DNA of 64,000 bases from FEB-25 sp963726315 (GCA_963726315.1 CAVSBZ010000005.1:1674001-1738000); one strand, 5' to 3'. Shown: positions 35,546 through 46,300, counted from the stretch's first letter. The notes: a model not told the origin generated them from the letters alone. Made by a program: numbers and translations.

Positions 35546-36249
35546 AACAGAAAATATCCGAGAATTACTGCAGATAAAGTAACCGTGATGTTGTCGATAT
35601 CTTTTAACGGTAATGATTCCACCAATGTTGCAACAACGGCAATGATGGAAATGGGGAGAAGATAATTCTGGACGGGAGAAGAGAAAACCCCTGCAAAAGT
35701 AAATATCCACAGTATTAGAAGCGAGAATATCCATCCTCCCAATAACATGCCGAAAGAGCCTGCCAAGGACTTTCCTTTATTCCATGGAATCCTGACGGTC
35801 CCCCATTTACGACCAAAGATATCTGCCAGGCCATCACCACCACACATGAGCATCAGGGCAACGATACCAATTGGCGAAGATTTCCAATAGATAACGGTCA
35901 GAATAACAAAGATGATGCCGTAATAAAGGGGTCCCCGTAAAATCTCTCGACGATCACCACTCCTCGACATAGCTTTAACAGATGCTTGGTCATGGATAAC
36001 ACCAATGCCAATTAATAAAAATTGAAGTGTGAAAGCCAAGGGTACTAATGCCGCTAGATACTTATTGATCGTAGAGTCGTTGAATAATAGCCAACATAAC
36101 ACAAAGAGGGGACCTGTGCCGATATGGATGATCTTTCGGCTGAGATGACTCTCCACCCATCCACGCTGTGCCATGAAATCGTTAATCCGAAGCCAGGCGA
36201 GGGCAACGATGAAGGTAATGGTCAAAGCAATGAGGTTACTTGAAAGCAT
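35542..36249 (-). CDS. Dolichol/phytol kinase-like membrane protein
   Basis: This is a 235-residue polytopic protein with about six to seven helices. It carries RKIIHIGTGPLF in the first third, CGGDGLADIFGRKWG in the middle and a late VESLPLKDIDN, the pattern of the CTP-dependent polyprenol/phytol kinases (SEC59, VTE5/VTE6) and related cytidylyltransferases. It probably phosphorylates a prenol or forms a CDP-lipid in the cytoplasmic membrane. It is the downstream neighbour of smpB, 44 bases away. Confidence 0.8.
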   Translation of the reverse strand: MLSSNLIALTITFIVALAWLRINDFMAQRGWVESHLSRKIIHIGTGPLFVLCWLLFNDSTINKYLAALVPLAFTLQFLLIGIGVIHDQASVKAMSRSGDRREILRGPLYYGIIFVILTVIYWKSSPIGIVALMLMCGGDGLADIFGRKWGTVRIPWNKGKSLAGSFGMLLGGWIFSLLILWIFTFAGVFSSPVQNYLLPISIIAVVATLVESLPLKDIDNITVTLSAVILGYFLF

Positions 36250-36293
36250 GGACTTACCCTCAATTGGAATATTTTTATTTATTGAATGAGTAC

Positions 36294-36746
36294 TTAATCG
36301 CGACTGTGCATTTGGCGTTCAATCTCACGCTGAGTGTCTTTTTTCGCAATTTCAGCACGCTTATCGTATAACTTTTTCCCCTTTGCGACCGCAATTTCAA
36401 CCTTGGCTCTACCGTCTTTTAGGTACACAGAGAGGGGGATTACTGTAACCCCTTTTTGACGGACCGTATTCCACAATTTGTGAATTTCGGAGCTGTGAAG
36501 TAAAAGTTTCCGCGGACGGAGTGGTTCGTGGTTGTTGATGCTTGCCTGTACATATGGCGCAATATGAGCGTCTTCCAACCAGGCTTCCTTTCCATCAATG
36601 CGTACATATGCCTCTGCCAGACTGATTTGGCCTGCCCGGATGGATTTTATTTCGCTTCCATGAAGTGCTATCCCTGCTTCAAATGTCTCTAAAATGAAGT
36701 ATTCATGGCGTGCCCGGCGGTTACGTGCGACTACTTTTTCTCCCAT
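36294..36746 (-). CDS. smpB: SsrA-binding protein SmpB
   Basis: SmpB carries tmRNA to stalled ribosomes for trans-translation. The 150 residues show the OB-fold core YFILETFEAGIALHGSEIKSIR, the RKLLLH segment, and the C-terminal tail GKKLYDKRAEIAKKDTQREIERQM, which becomes helical in the mRNA channel. Length and motifs are normal. No tmRNA gene was seen within about 500 bases on either side. Confidence 0.97.
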   Translation of the reverse strand: MGEKVVARNRRARHEYFILETFEAGIALHGSEIKSIRAGQISLAEAYVRIDGKEAWLEDAHIAPYVQASINNHEPLRPRKLLLHSSEIHKLWNTVRQKGVTVIPLSVYLKDGRAKVEIAVAKGKKLYDKRAEIAKKDTQREIERQMHSRD

Positions 36747-36847
36747 GGATTAATTCTATCATAACGAAATACTTGGAGTAATTTATAATGTCTTGATATT
36801 GGTCAACGAGGATACACTGCAAGCAACCAGTAATCTTCTGGTGCTTA

Positions 36848-38077
36848 TTATTTGATATATTTTTCTAAATGATTGATCAACTTTTCAGCCAATTCAGAAC
36901 GAGAATAGTTCTGCTTTGTATAATTCAACCCATTTTCTCCCATCACCAACCTTTCTTTTGCTGAGTCTCGTAATCCGATCAAGGCGTCAGCCATTTTGGC
37001 TGGATCTTCAGGTGGAATAAATAACCCGCCATTCACGCTTTCCACGACTGAACGAGCTTCGCCATCGATGCTTAATAAGATCGGTCTGGCGCACGCCCAG
37101 GCGTCAAAAATTTTTGATGGTAAAGCGCCTTTGAAGATATCTGCTTTTTTTAAAGGGATGAGAGCAACATCCGACGCAGAAAGATAATCTGGGATTTGCT
37201 CACGTGGTTTTTCTGGCATCATTGTAAGGTTGGGCAGGTTGTATGCATTAGCCAGGGTAAGCAATTCAGCTTTCTTGGGACCATCACCGATCAGTAGGAT
37301 ATGGATATCCGGGTTTTTTTGTAGTAAGCTAGCTGCCTCTAAGATTGTTTCCAACCCTTGTGCCAGGCCATGGATACCAGCATAAATGGCGACAAATTTG
37401 TTATCAAGCCCCAAATCATGGCGAATGCGTTCCCGTCCTCGTGGATTATAGCTAAACAGGTCAATATTGGCGCCATTAGGGAGGAAATATAATTTGCTTG
37501 TATGTATCCCGCGTTGAACCAGTCGATCATATATTCCGTGCGTGACGACTACAACCTGGATGGCTTTACGATAACACGCTTCTTCAAGCCGGGTCGCTAA
37601 AGCAATTGCCTTTCGATTGGATAGCTCTCCAAGAGCGACAGCTGATTCAGGCCATAAATCACGGACTTCAAAGACCATGGGAATGCGCTTTACCGTACTC
37701 AGCAGCAATGCAGCTCCACCCACGAATAGTGGGGGAGAAGACGCATATAAAAGATCATATTTTCCCTGAGCCATTAATATGCCGGCAATAATGGCATTTA
37801 TCATATAAGTAATATAAAAAAGCATTCGGTTTCGAAAGTTTTTTATCGGAGAGGCTTTTACCCAAACCCGGATTACCTCAATTCCTTCCAGGTTACTGCG
37901 CTCGAAGAATTTTCCTTTATAAGACGGTGGGATGATCCCAGAAGGATGGTTTGGGAATTCGGTCAAGATCGTTACCCTGTGACCAAGCTGAACCCAGGCC
38001 TTTGCCATCTCATACGCCCTTGTCTGCGTCGCACCCGCTTCAGGTGGAAAGTATTGGGAAAGATATAATATGCGCAT
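36848..38077 (-). CDS. GT4-family glycosyltransferase (WbuB-like)
   Basis: This 409-residue GT-B glycosyltransferase starts at ATG 38077 with ILYLSQYFPPEAGATQTRAYE, which is typical of WbuB-like fucosaminyl- or acetamido-sugar transferases. The donor-binding half has IYAGIHGLAQGLETI, LIGDGPKK and the E-x7-E-type region SKIFDAWACARPILLSIDGEA. Starting at an earlier ATG (38110) would overlap the preceding glycosyltransferase gene. It probably adds a sugar to the lipid-linked repeat unit of the surface polysaccharide. Confidence 0.88.
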   Translation of the reverse strand: MRILYLSQYFPPEAGATQTRAYEMAKAWVQLGHRVTILTEFPNHPSGIIPPSYKGKFFERSNLEGIEVIRVWVKASPIKNFRNRMLFYITYMINAIIAGILMAQGKYDLLYASSPPLFVGGAALLLSTVKRIPMVFEVRDLWPESAVALGELSNRKAIALATRLEEACYRKAIQVVVVTHGIYDRLVQRGIHTSKLYFLPNGANIDLFSYNPRGRERIRHDLGLDNKFVAIYAGIHGLAQGLETILEAASLLQKNPDIHILLIGDGPKKAELLTLANAYNLPNLTMMPEKPREQIPDYLSASDVALIPLKKADIFKGALPSKIFDAWACARPILLSIDGEARSVVESVNGGLFIPPEDPAKMADALIGLRDSAKERLVMGENGLNYTKQNYSRSELAEKLINHLEKYIK

Positions 38078-38081
38078 AGCC

Positions 38082-39224
38082 TTATACTTTCCCGGAAAGA
38101 AGCCCTTCATAGAGTGCTAATAGTTTATTTTCTTCTTCGGACCAATGATAATGCTTCATTACGGAGCTCCGGGAATTTTGACCGATGAAAGCAGCGAAGA
38201 TCGGATCGGTTATCAGCTCGATGATCGCATTAGCATGGGCGGAGGGATCATCGGCTTTTACCAAAAGACCATTATTTCTATTTTCGATGAACTGTCGAAT
38301 AGAATCAAGGTCACTAGAGACGATTGGGATTGAATAAGACATATATTCGAATAGTTTGGTCGGTATGTTTTTCTGATATTTTGGAACGGGTGGAAATGGG
38401 ATCCAACCGATTGTTGCTTGCGCAAGGTACGTTCCCACCTGATCAAAAGGAACCGTGCCGATAATTCGGACCGATCCACTCATCAGTTTACGTTCAATCT
38501 CAGAGCGAAGTTCCTTTTCCAAACTTAAAGGTGCAAATGGACCAACCAATAATAGCTGCGCTTGTGGAATCGTTTCTAAAACTTGTTTAAATGCTTCTAA
38601 CATCAGAGCTGTGCCACGATTACGTTTAATACCGCCAAGATAAAGAACGATTGGTTGGTTGGAATCAAGCCTTTGTTCTCTTCGGGATGCAGAATCTATA
38701 AATGAATTCAAGGGAAAGTTGAACAAGGTGGTCTTTGGATGGTTTATCCACTTGAACGATTCAGCAATCCGATCATCTGCAAAGATCAAACCGGTTTGAA
38801 GATAGGCAAAGCCTGGTTCGAGCCAACGGAATACCCAAGCCAGGAAAACTCGCCACCAATGTGGAAGATCATCCTTGAGCTCAATAAAATCAGCAACGGA
38901 CTCGTGAATATCATATATGATTGGACGTCTCGTGAGAAGACGCAATAATGGAGTGATGAATAGGAGCTCTGGGTCATGAATGTGGTATATATCTGCTTTG
39001 GTTGTAATTGCCTTTTTTAAAACATTCATCCAGAGTAACGGACGCTGGCTGCGCTTAAGGCGTTTCAAGCCTAATATATTAATCCCCTGTAGAGTTTCGT
39101 TTTTATCGTGAACGGCGATTAGAGTGACTTCGTATCCAGCATTTCTTAAACTACATGCTTCGCGGTAGAAAATCCGATTATCCAATACAATATGGACGGT
39201 TGAGATGATACAGACTTTATACAT
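38082..39224 (-). CDS. GT4-family glycosyltransferase
   Basis: This is a 380-residue GT-B enzyme. The N-terminal half contains DNRIFYREACSLRNAGYEVTL and IYHIHDPELL, the C-terminal half VLYLGGIKRNRGTALMLEAF, LLLVGPFAP and the donor-site region NIPTKLFEYMSYSIPIVSSD. The gene is followed four bases after its stop by the second glycosyltransferase, so the two work in one unit. Donor and acceptor sugars cannot be named from the sequence. Confidence 0.88.
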   Translation of the reverse strand: MYKVCIISTVHIVLDNRIFYREACSLRNAGYEVTLIAVHDKNETLQGINILGLKRLKRSQRPLLWMNVLKKAITTKADIYHIHDPELLFITPLLRLLTRRPIIYDIHESVADFIELKDDLPHWWRVFLAWVFRWLEPGFAYLQTGLIFADDRIAESFKWINHPKTTLFNFPLNSFIDSASRREQRLDSNQPIVLYLGGIKRNRGTALMLEAFKQVLETIPQAQLLLVGPFAPLSLEKELRSEIERKLMSGSVRIIGTVPFDQVGTYLAQATIGWIPFPPVPKYQKNIPTKLFEYMSYSIPIVSSDLDSIRQFIENRNNGLLVKADDPSAHANAIIELITDPIFAAFIGQNSRSSVMKHYHWSEEENKLLALYEGLLSGKV

Positions 39225-39288
39225 GCTGCGGCACGTAGTAAATTATCCCATTATTTCGTACTATCATTTTGAAAGGAGAGAACATCTT

Positions 39289-39378
39289 ATGATGAGGGAT
39301 AGTGGTTTCACTTTTTATGATTTTAGTAAATCTACGCTACAGATCTTCTGGATATATGCAGCAGTGATCCAATGTTGA
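39289..39378 (+). CDS. Possible 29-residue small protein in the gap between wbpI and the glycosyltransferase genes
   Basis: A plus-strand frame of 29 codons starts at ATG 39289 (a second ATG follows directly) with AAAGGAG at 39272-39278, ten bases upstream. The product ends with a hydrophobic stretch (IFWIYAAVIQC). It lies opposite to the surrounding minus-strand genes. The good ribosome site is the only support, and a chance frame is likely. Confidence 0.25.
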   Translation: MMRDSGFTFYDFSKSTLQIFWIYAAVIQC

Positions 39379-39419
39379 GTGCCGAGATGATTCGACAATT
39401 CCCAATTATTTGATAAATA

Positions 39420-40481
39420 TTATTTCGACTCAAGAATGCTAACAATTTTCTCACTCGCATGACCGTCACCAAAATAATCAGGGTGATCCAAATTTGCTTG
39501 AAAAGGGGTTTGAAGTGCTGAACTAATCATGGCTGGATCCGTCCCAACAAGCATATTCCAGCCACTGGCGGTGGTTTCAACCCATTCAGTCTCTGGGCGT
39601 AAGGTAAGGCAATGAACTTTAAAGAAATAAGCTTCTTTTTGTATCCCCCCCGAATCGGTCAAAATCGTCCTGGCATTCTGTTCCAGGATGAGCATATCCA
39701 GGTATCCTACCGGATCAATTGCTCGAACATTCACTGGAATAGTGATATTTGAAGCTTTTATAGACTGTAAGGTTCGGGGGTGGATCGGGAAGATAATCGT
39801 TTCAGCGCATTGTTGGAAAGCTGATAGGATAGATTCGAGCAAATGAGGATTATCGGTATTGTAGGCTCGATGGATGGTAGCGAGTAAGAATTTTTTTGGT
39901 TCCAAGCCCAATGAATCCAATATGGTGGAATACTTAGAAGCAATCTCGCTAAATTGTAGGACTGCATCGTACATTGTGTCTCCAACCAGGTAGACCCCGT
40001 TACGAATCCCTTCATGAGCCACGTTATCCACTCCGGTTTGGGTTGGGCAAAATAATAAATCAGAGCAATGATCTGTTAGAACACGGTTATGTTCTTCCGG
40101 CATCTGGCGGTTGTAAGATCTCAAACCGGCTTCAACATGACCTAACTTTATTTGCAGCTTGATTGCTGCCAGGGCACCCGCTAATGTGGAATTTGTATCA
40201 CCGTATACCAAAACAATGTCTGGTTTTGTAGAGAGCAAAACCGTCTCGATACCGGTCAGCATCTGGCTCGTTTGCTGCGCATGAGTACCGGAACCAATGT
40301 TCAAGTTGATGTAAGGTTCCTGAATCCCCATTTCTTCAAAAAAAATCTTAGACATACCATAGTCATAATGCTGACCAGTATGAACGAGATACTCGTTATG
40401 ACCTGCTCTCGCAATGGCTTTACTCACCGGAGCTGACTTAATGAATTGGGGACGGGCACCTACCACGGTGGTAATTCTCAT
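39420..40481 (-). CDS. wbpI: UDP-sugar 2-epimerase (WbpI/WecB family)
   Basis: This non-hydrolysing 2-epimerase is 353 residues. The family signatures GARPQFIKSAPV, VHTGQHYDYGMSKIFFEE, VYGDTNSTLAGALAA and HVEAGLRSYNRQMPEEHNR are intact, as is LTDSGGIQKEA near residue 275. WecB itself acts on UDP-GlcNAc. The three genes upstream form the WbpB-D-E set, so the likely substrate is UDP-GlcNAc(3NAc)A, giving UDP-ManNAc(3NAc)A. It begins three bases after the wbpE stop. Confidence 0.88.
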   Translation of the reverse strand: MRITTVVGARPQFIKSAPVSKAIARAGHNEYLVHTGQHYDYGMSKIFFEEMGIQEPYINLNIGSGTHAQQTSQMLTGIETVLLSTKPDIVLVYGDTNSTLAGALAAIKLQIKLGHVEAGLRSYNRQMPEEHNRVLTDHCSDLLFCPTQTGVDNVAHEGIRNGVYLVGDTMYDAVLQFSEIASKYSTILDSLGLEPKKFLLATIHRAYNTDNPHLLESILSAFQQCAETIIFPIHPRTLQSIKASNITIPVNVRAIDPVGYLDMLILEQNARTILTDSGGIQKEAYFFKVHCLTLRPETEWVETTASGWNMLVGTDPAMISSALQTPFQANLDHPDYFGDGHASEKIVSILESK

Positions 40482-40484
40482 ACT

Positions 40485-41648
40485 TCACTGATGCTCAGGC
40501 GCTTTGAAAAACTCGGCGATGGTATCAACAATCCTGACCATCATGTCATCGGTCAATTCTGGGTATATTGGCAACGCTAAACTGTCTTTCGACGCTAATT
40601 CGCTGTGAGGATAATCCCCCGGTTTATAACCCATATCCTTGAAGCATTCCTGAAGATGTAGCGGGATCGGGTAATAAATTTCATTTCCAATCCCTTGTTT
40701 TTTTAAGGAAGCAGCAAGCTCATCACGATATTTAGTTCTGATCATATATAAATGGTAGATGTGACGCCCAAAACCGGTCTCAACAGGAAGCACGATCCCA
40801 TTCTTGACGCCATATTCATCCAGTGAGACGACAATATCATGCTGAGTGAATAATTTCTGATACAAGGCAGCGTGCAAGCGCCTGGTCTCAGTCCATTGTT
40901 CCAAGTAGCGAAATTTTACCCGCAGCACTGCAGCCTGGATTGCATCCATCCTAAAATTTCCACCGATAAGGCGGTTGTGATATTTAGGTCGCATACCATG
41001 GTTACGCAGGAGGGAGCATTTTTCCGCCAATTCAGGGTCGTTACATGTAATTAACCCACTATCGCCATAACCACCCAGGTTTTTGGAGGGGAAGAAGCTG
41101 AAACAACCGATATCACCGATTGATCCCGCCCTTTTCCCCTTGTAATCGGCACCGATCGCCTGGCAAGCGTCTTCAATTACATAGAGTCCATATCGTTGAG
41201 CTAACTCTATAATGGGATACATGGCAGCAACCTGACCTGCCAGATGGACGGGGAGAATTGCTTTTGTATTCTTCGTGATCCTGGATTTTATTTGATCAAC
41301 ATTGATGTTAAATGTTGCAGGTTCTATATCTACGTATAATGGTATTCCACCCAACCGAACGATTGACCCGGAGGTGGCGAAGAACGAGTATGGTGTGGTG
41401 ATTACTTCATCACCCGGCCTAACTCCAACAGCCATCAATGCAAGTAAAAGAGCATCAGTTCCGGATGAAACTCCATAAGCATATTTACACTGGCAATAGT
41501 CTGCCAATTCTTTTTCAAGTGCTTCAACTTCTGGACCAAGAATGAATTGTTGGCTGTCTAACACCTGATCAATGGCAGCATGAATTTCTTCCTTAATTTT
41601 CGTATACTGCAGCTTAAGATCAAGCATAGGAATAGGTGTTGAACTCAT
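40485..41648 (-). CDS. wbpE: DegT/DnrJ/EryC1 sugar aminotransferase (WbpE-like)
   Basis: This PLP-dependent 3-aminotransferase acts on 3-keto UDP-sugar acids. Its 387 residues include YGVSSGTDALLLAL, VIEDACQAIGADYKG and the Schiff-base lysine in SFFPSKNLGGYGDSG, with GGNFRMDAIQAAVLRVKF downstream. The ATG overlaps the wbpD stop as ATGA, indicating translational coupling. The assignment to WbpE rather than to another sugar aminotransferase rests on the wbpB-D-E-I gene set. Confidence 0.88.
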   Translation of the reverse strand: MSSTPIPMLDLKLQYTKIKEEIHAAIDQVLDSQQFILGPEVEALEKELADYCQCKYAYGVSSGTDALLLALMAVGVRPGDEVITTPYSFFATSGSIVRLGGIPLYVDIEPATFNINVDQIKSRITKNTKAILPVHLAGQVAAMYPIIELAQRYGLYVIEDACQAIGADYKGKRAGSIGDIGCFSFFPSKNLGGYGDSGLITCNDPELAEKCSLLRNHGMRPKYHNRLIGGNFRMDAIQAAVLRVKFRYLEQWTETRRLHAALYQKLFTQHDIVVSLDEYGVKNGIVLPVETGFGRHIYHLYMIRTKYRDELAASLKKQGIGNEIYYPIPLHLQECFKDMGYKPGDYPHSELASKDSLALPIYPELTDDMMVRIVDTIAEFFKAPEHQ

Positions 41649-42256
41649 ATGATCGTCGGCAGAGGGGTGTCTTCAAGCCAATCCAAACACCGTAGGATTC
41701 CAGGAGTCGTCTCTTGATAAAGCCAACCTGACCCTGGACAAACAAAAATATTTTCTTCGTTAGCAGACTGTAATCGGTAGCCATGGCGACTCATCCAGCC
41801 CTTACGGACACCCGGAACTCCCAGGATTAATGCATAATCTGGTATATCTTCACGCACAACACTCCCAGCTCCAATGAACGCATAGCGACCTATCGTGACA
41901 CCGCATATGATGGTGGCATTTGCGCCGATCGTGGCACCTCGCCGGACGAGGGTCTGCTTATACTCACTCCGACGAATAATCTGGGAGCGCGGGTTGATAA
42001 CGTTCGTAAAGACACAGGATGGACCACAAAAGACGTCATCTTCCAACTCGACCCCGGTATAAATCGAGACGTTATTCTGAATTTTGACGTTATTGCCAAT
42101 AATTACGTCACTCCCCACCATCACATTTTGTCCTAAAATGCAGTTATCCCCAATTTTTGCACCAGACATAATATGAGAGAAATGCCAGATCTTGGTGCCT
42201 TTGCCAATACTGCAAGGCTCATCTACATACGAGCTTGGATGGAGAAAGTAGTCCAC
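41645..42256 (-). CDS. wbpD: Left-handed beta-helix N-acetyltransferase (WbpD-like)
   Basis: This is a 203-residue acetyl-CoA-dependent transferase. Hexapeptide repeats run from about residue 15 to 150 (IGKGTKIWHFSHI, IGDNCILGQNVMVG, IGNNVKIQNNVSI, IGANATIICGVTIG, FIGAGSVV). WbpD acetylates the 3-amino group made by WbpE. The start is GTG 42256, whose first G is also the last base of the wbpB stop (TAGTG). The final 35 residues after the helix, with WLYQETTPGILRC, are longer than in minimal family members. Confidence 0.88.
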   Translation of the reverse strand: MDYFLHPSSYVDEPCSIGKGTKIWHFSHIMSGAKIGDNCILGQNVMVGSDVIIGNNVKIQNNVSIYTGVELEDDVFCGPSCVFTNVINPRSQIIRRSEYKQTLVRRGATIGANATIICGVTIGRYAFIGAGSVVREDIPDYALILGVPGVRKGWMSRHGYRLQSANEENIFVCPGSGWLYQETTPGILRCLDWLEDTPLPTII

Positions 42257-43209
42257 TATATTTTTCCAACTAAGAATGGATGGATATCATCGGAAGTTTT
42301 TACGATTGGAGCTGTCCGTATACGGTACACTAACTCGATAGAGGGACGAACATCATCGATCCCAAATCCCTTTCCAGCCAGGGTTTCCTCATATACCCGG
42401 GTATGTAAATCGGTAAATCCTTCGGTGAATTCGATTTCCTGACCATCAATGGTGATGGAACGATATGTACTGCGACCACCAGGAGTAACCGGAAAAGGTA
42501 AATCTCCGGAATTGATCGAGAGAAACCAGCGAACGTGAGCTCGGTCCAGATCAAGGTATCCGCTCATTCGTTCGGGATCTGAATAATTGACCTGTGTTGA
42601 TATTGGACTACCGAACAACCAAATGAGTAAATCAAACAGGTGAATGCCAATATTGGTAGAGATTCCGCCGGATTTCTCGATATTTCCCTTCCACGAGGTG
42701 TGGTACCAGGCTCCACGTGCAGTCACATAGGTTAGAACAACATCGTGCTTGCGTTTGGTATCTCCCAAATTCAATCGTTTTCGTAATTCCAACAACGCTG
42801 GGTGTAGACGTAACTGCAGGATAGTGTTGATTTTTCCGTCATACTCACGCTCAATATCCTGGAGAGCATCCAGATTCCAGGGGTTGATCACCAGTGGTTT
42901 TTCACATATGGCATTAGCATGAACTCTCAATGCCAGGCGGCAATGTGCATCGTGTAAATAATTCGGAGAACAGATGCTGACATAATGTACACGCTCGTCT
43001 TCAGGTCCACGGCGAAGCTTTTCCAGGTGCCGGTCAAATCGCTCAATCTCGTTAAAATAACGCACATCGAACGAATAATTATCGAGTAAACCGACTGAAT
43101 CATTCGGATCTACGGCTGCGATCAGCCGGTTACCTGTATCCTGGATTGCTTTAAGGTGTCGTGGAGCGACATATCCGGCTACCCCAATTATGGCGAAATT
43201 AAACGGCAT
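42256..43209 (-). CDS. wbpB: Gfo/Idh/MocA-type UDP-sugar 3-dehydrogenase (WbpB-like)
   Basis: This NAD-dependent oxidoreductase is 317 residues. The Rossmann start reads FAIIGVAGYVAPRHLKAI, followed by VSICSPNYLHDAHCR and the catalytic ICEKPLV (Lys of EKP near residue 107). The C-terminal half has the Gfo/Idh substrate fold with RGAWYHTSWKG. WbpB oxidises C3 of UDP-GlcNAcA. AGGAG precedes ATG 43209. It is the first gene of the four-gene run; the UDP-GlcNAc 6-dehydrogenase (wbpA) needed to start the pathway is not in the window. Confidence 0.88.
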   Translation of the reverse strand: MPFNFAIIGVAGYVAPRHLKAIQDTGNRLIAAVDPNDSVGLLDNYSFDVRYFNEIERFDRHLEKLRRGPEDERVHYVSICSPNYLHDAHCRLALRVHANAICEKPLVINPWNLDALQDIEREYDGKINTILQLRLHPALLELRKRLNLGDTKRKHDVVLTYVTARGAWYHTSWKGNIEKSGGISTNIGIHLFDLLIWLFGSPISTQVNYSDPERMSGYLDLDRAHVRWFLSINSGDLPFPVTPGGRSTYRSITIDGQEIEFTEGFTDLHTRVYEETLAGKGFGIDDVRPSIELVYRIRTAPIVKTSDDIHPFLVGKI

Positions 43210-43347
43210 GCTGATCTCCTGGGTAAATCCAAAAATAAAGGATTGTGACTATTCTATCTTTACTAAAATGCATCGTCAATGGCAATCTTGCAGACTTAGT
43301 AATTGTGTGATATCGTACCGGGTATTCTCAAATATAGGTGACACTGA

Positions 43348-46300
43348 ATGCCAACTAAACTGAGCCGGTTTTGCTTAGGGGTGATGGAGGCTGCATGGCT
43401 GGCAGCCGTTAGTTTGATACCGATATTTTTTAACATATATTCCACCCGCATTTTTGAACCAGATAAAATAACCCTTTTACGCTCCTTGGCTTTAATAACA
43501 CTGGCAGCCTGGGTAGTCAAATTGATTGATGAAGGTGGGATCAAGTGGAAGTCAGAGATAGATGACAAATCATTTGTCAAATATTTATTGACTTATCCGC
43601 TGGTTGCTCCAGTTCTAGGTTTAATCGTTGTCTATAGTATCTCGACAATTTTCTCAGTCACACCCTCAATCAGCCTCTTTGGCTCATATCAAAGGTTGCA
43701 GGGAACATACACTACATTTTCATACCTGATCATTTTCTTTTCAATTATTGCTAATTTACGAAAGCGTGAGCAGATCAACCGCCTGGTCACCACGGTGATT
43801 TTTACCAGTCTACCGATATCATTCTATGGGTTCTTACAAAAATATGATATAGACCCGATTCCCTGGGGCGGAAATGTTCAAATAAGAATTGCCGCCAATA
43901 TGGGGAATTCAATATTTGTGGCAGCTTATATGATCATGGTATTTCCACTAACCATAGGCAGAATAATCGAATCGTTCAGGTCAATCCTTAATGATGGATC
44001 GGGAGAAGTTAAAGCGATCAATAGTGTAAAACAGATTATTCGGGGATCAATTTACTTATTTATTTCCGTGCTTCAACTAATCACAATATACTGGAGTGGT
44101 AGCCGTGGACCACTGCTTGGATTATTAGCAGGTAGCTACATTATGGTTTTGTTATTATCTTTATACGGGCGTCAACGTTGGCTGACGTTTACAGCTATTG
44201 GTCTGGCAATCATTGGTGCGATATTTTTAGTGGTATTTAACTTGAGCGGCGGTCCTCTTGATGCATTACGAAAATCACCCGCTATTGGCAGGTTTGGTAA
44301 CTTGCTTAATCCTGAAAGTAACAGTGCTCTGGTCCGCCAATATATTTGGGAGGGCACGGTTAAGCTGGTTGGGGTTCATGCTCCTTTAAAATTCCCAGAT
44401 GGTAGCACCGATAAATTCAACTTATTGCGACCGTTGATTGGTTATGGTCCAGAATTGATGTACGTTGCGTATAACCAGTATTACCAACCTGAACTGGGTC
44501 AGGTCGAAAAAAGAAATGCTTCTCCGGACCGGGCTCACAATGAGACCTGGGATTCGATTGTGATCACAGGTTTATTAGGGCTCATGGTTTATTTATCCAT
44601 CTTCAGTGCTGTTTTTTATTATGGATTAAAGTGGCTCGGCTTGATCAATTCAAGACTAAACAAGATATTCTTTCTTATATGCCTTATTTGTGGTGGGATA
44701 TTTGGTGCGTTAACTTTGATCCTCCTGAAAGGAACCGAGTTTTTAGGTGTAGGATTGCCTTTTGGGATGATTATTGGGGTCGTAATATATCTTTCGCTTT
44801 ACGCATTATTTACTCCAGTCGATGGAGAAGAAATTAGCAATAAAAATCCTTATGCGTTGTTGCTGATCGTCCTATTTTCAGCTATCGTTGGACATTTTGT
44901 GGAGATCAATTTTGGGATTGCTATCGTTGCTACGCGGACTCTTTTTTGGACCTTTTCAGGATTAATTCTGGTGATAGGGTTCGTCCTTCCAAAAATGAAC
45001 ACACCAGAACCAGCACCGATACTCACTGAAAATATACCTGAAACGAAAAATGTCCCCGCTGGGAGGCGAAAAGATCGGGGATCAATACGTTCGACCCGTA
45101 GAACCGAACGTAGTAAGCGACTTTTTATCGATAATCAACCTGGTTGGGTACGGACTGCATTGATAGGGTCTTTGATCGTGGGAATGATCCTGGCAACCCT
45201 CGGGTTTGATTATATAACCAACTCAGATCACTCCAAATCATTTTTGAGCATTATCGTAACATCGCTAACTATCCTAAATAATAAGGATGGGATATTTTTC
45301 CCAGGAATCCTTGCTTTGCTCCTTGGGACATGGTTATTCGGATCAATGCTTTTTTCTGCTGAAATTGATGATGAACAAGATGGTTTTACCTGGATAAAAT
45401 CTTTGGGATTAATGGCAATCATCGCTATTGTAATCGGGATTACATTTTGGGTCATTCACAGTCTGAGTCTGGCAGCATTGGAAGCATTCGTTCCAAAAGT
45501 TCAGAGTGACGTCATTACCGAGGTGAATAGCATCGGTTCATTACTGACTAGGTATTATGTTTTTATTCTACTGGTAATAGGGCTGCTTGCATTTATCTTA
45601 CCGAACGAATGGCCTGCCAGGAATTATGCTCCCACTTATGTTAGCATAATCATGGCTCCGATTACATTACTTCTAATTTTCTGGATTGCCTTCTCATCAA
45701 ATCTAAAGGTAATTCATGCAGATATCACGTTCAAATTAACGGAGTCATTTACCCAAAGTGGTCAATGGCAGGTGGCGACGTTTCTGTATAAATACGCCAA
45801 CAAACTTGCTCCAAAAGAGGACCATTATTACCTGTTCCTTGGAAGGAGTTACCTGGAACAAGCCAAAATTACCAAGGATACTGCTGACCAGGATAAACTT
45901 ATATTACAGGCTGAAAGTGACTTGAAAGAAGCTCAGTCGATCAATCCACTCAATACGGATCATACCGCTAATCTGGCGCGCTTATTCACCTGGTGGTCTG
46001 GAAAAGCCACCACAACTGAGTTACGGAATCAACGTGCTCAGAAAGCATCAGATTATTATGCCACTGCAGTTCAGCTAAGCCCCAACAATTCTACGCTATG
46101 GGATGAGTGGGCTGTGTTATACATGCAATTGCTTGGTCAACCAGACCAGGCGCTGCAGCGGTTGCAGCACGCAATGGGCTTGGATGATAAATTTAACTTC
46201 ACTCAAGGTTTGATGGGTGATTATTACGTCAAGCTGGCTAACGCCTCGGCAGATACTGCTACAAAACTTCAAGCACTACAAACAGCTGCTGATTATTACA

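Noticed and set aside
36747..36847. tmRNA gene next to smpB
   Set aside because: No tRNA-like ends or tag reading frame were found in the gap.
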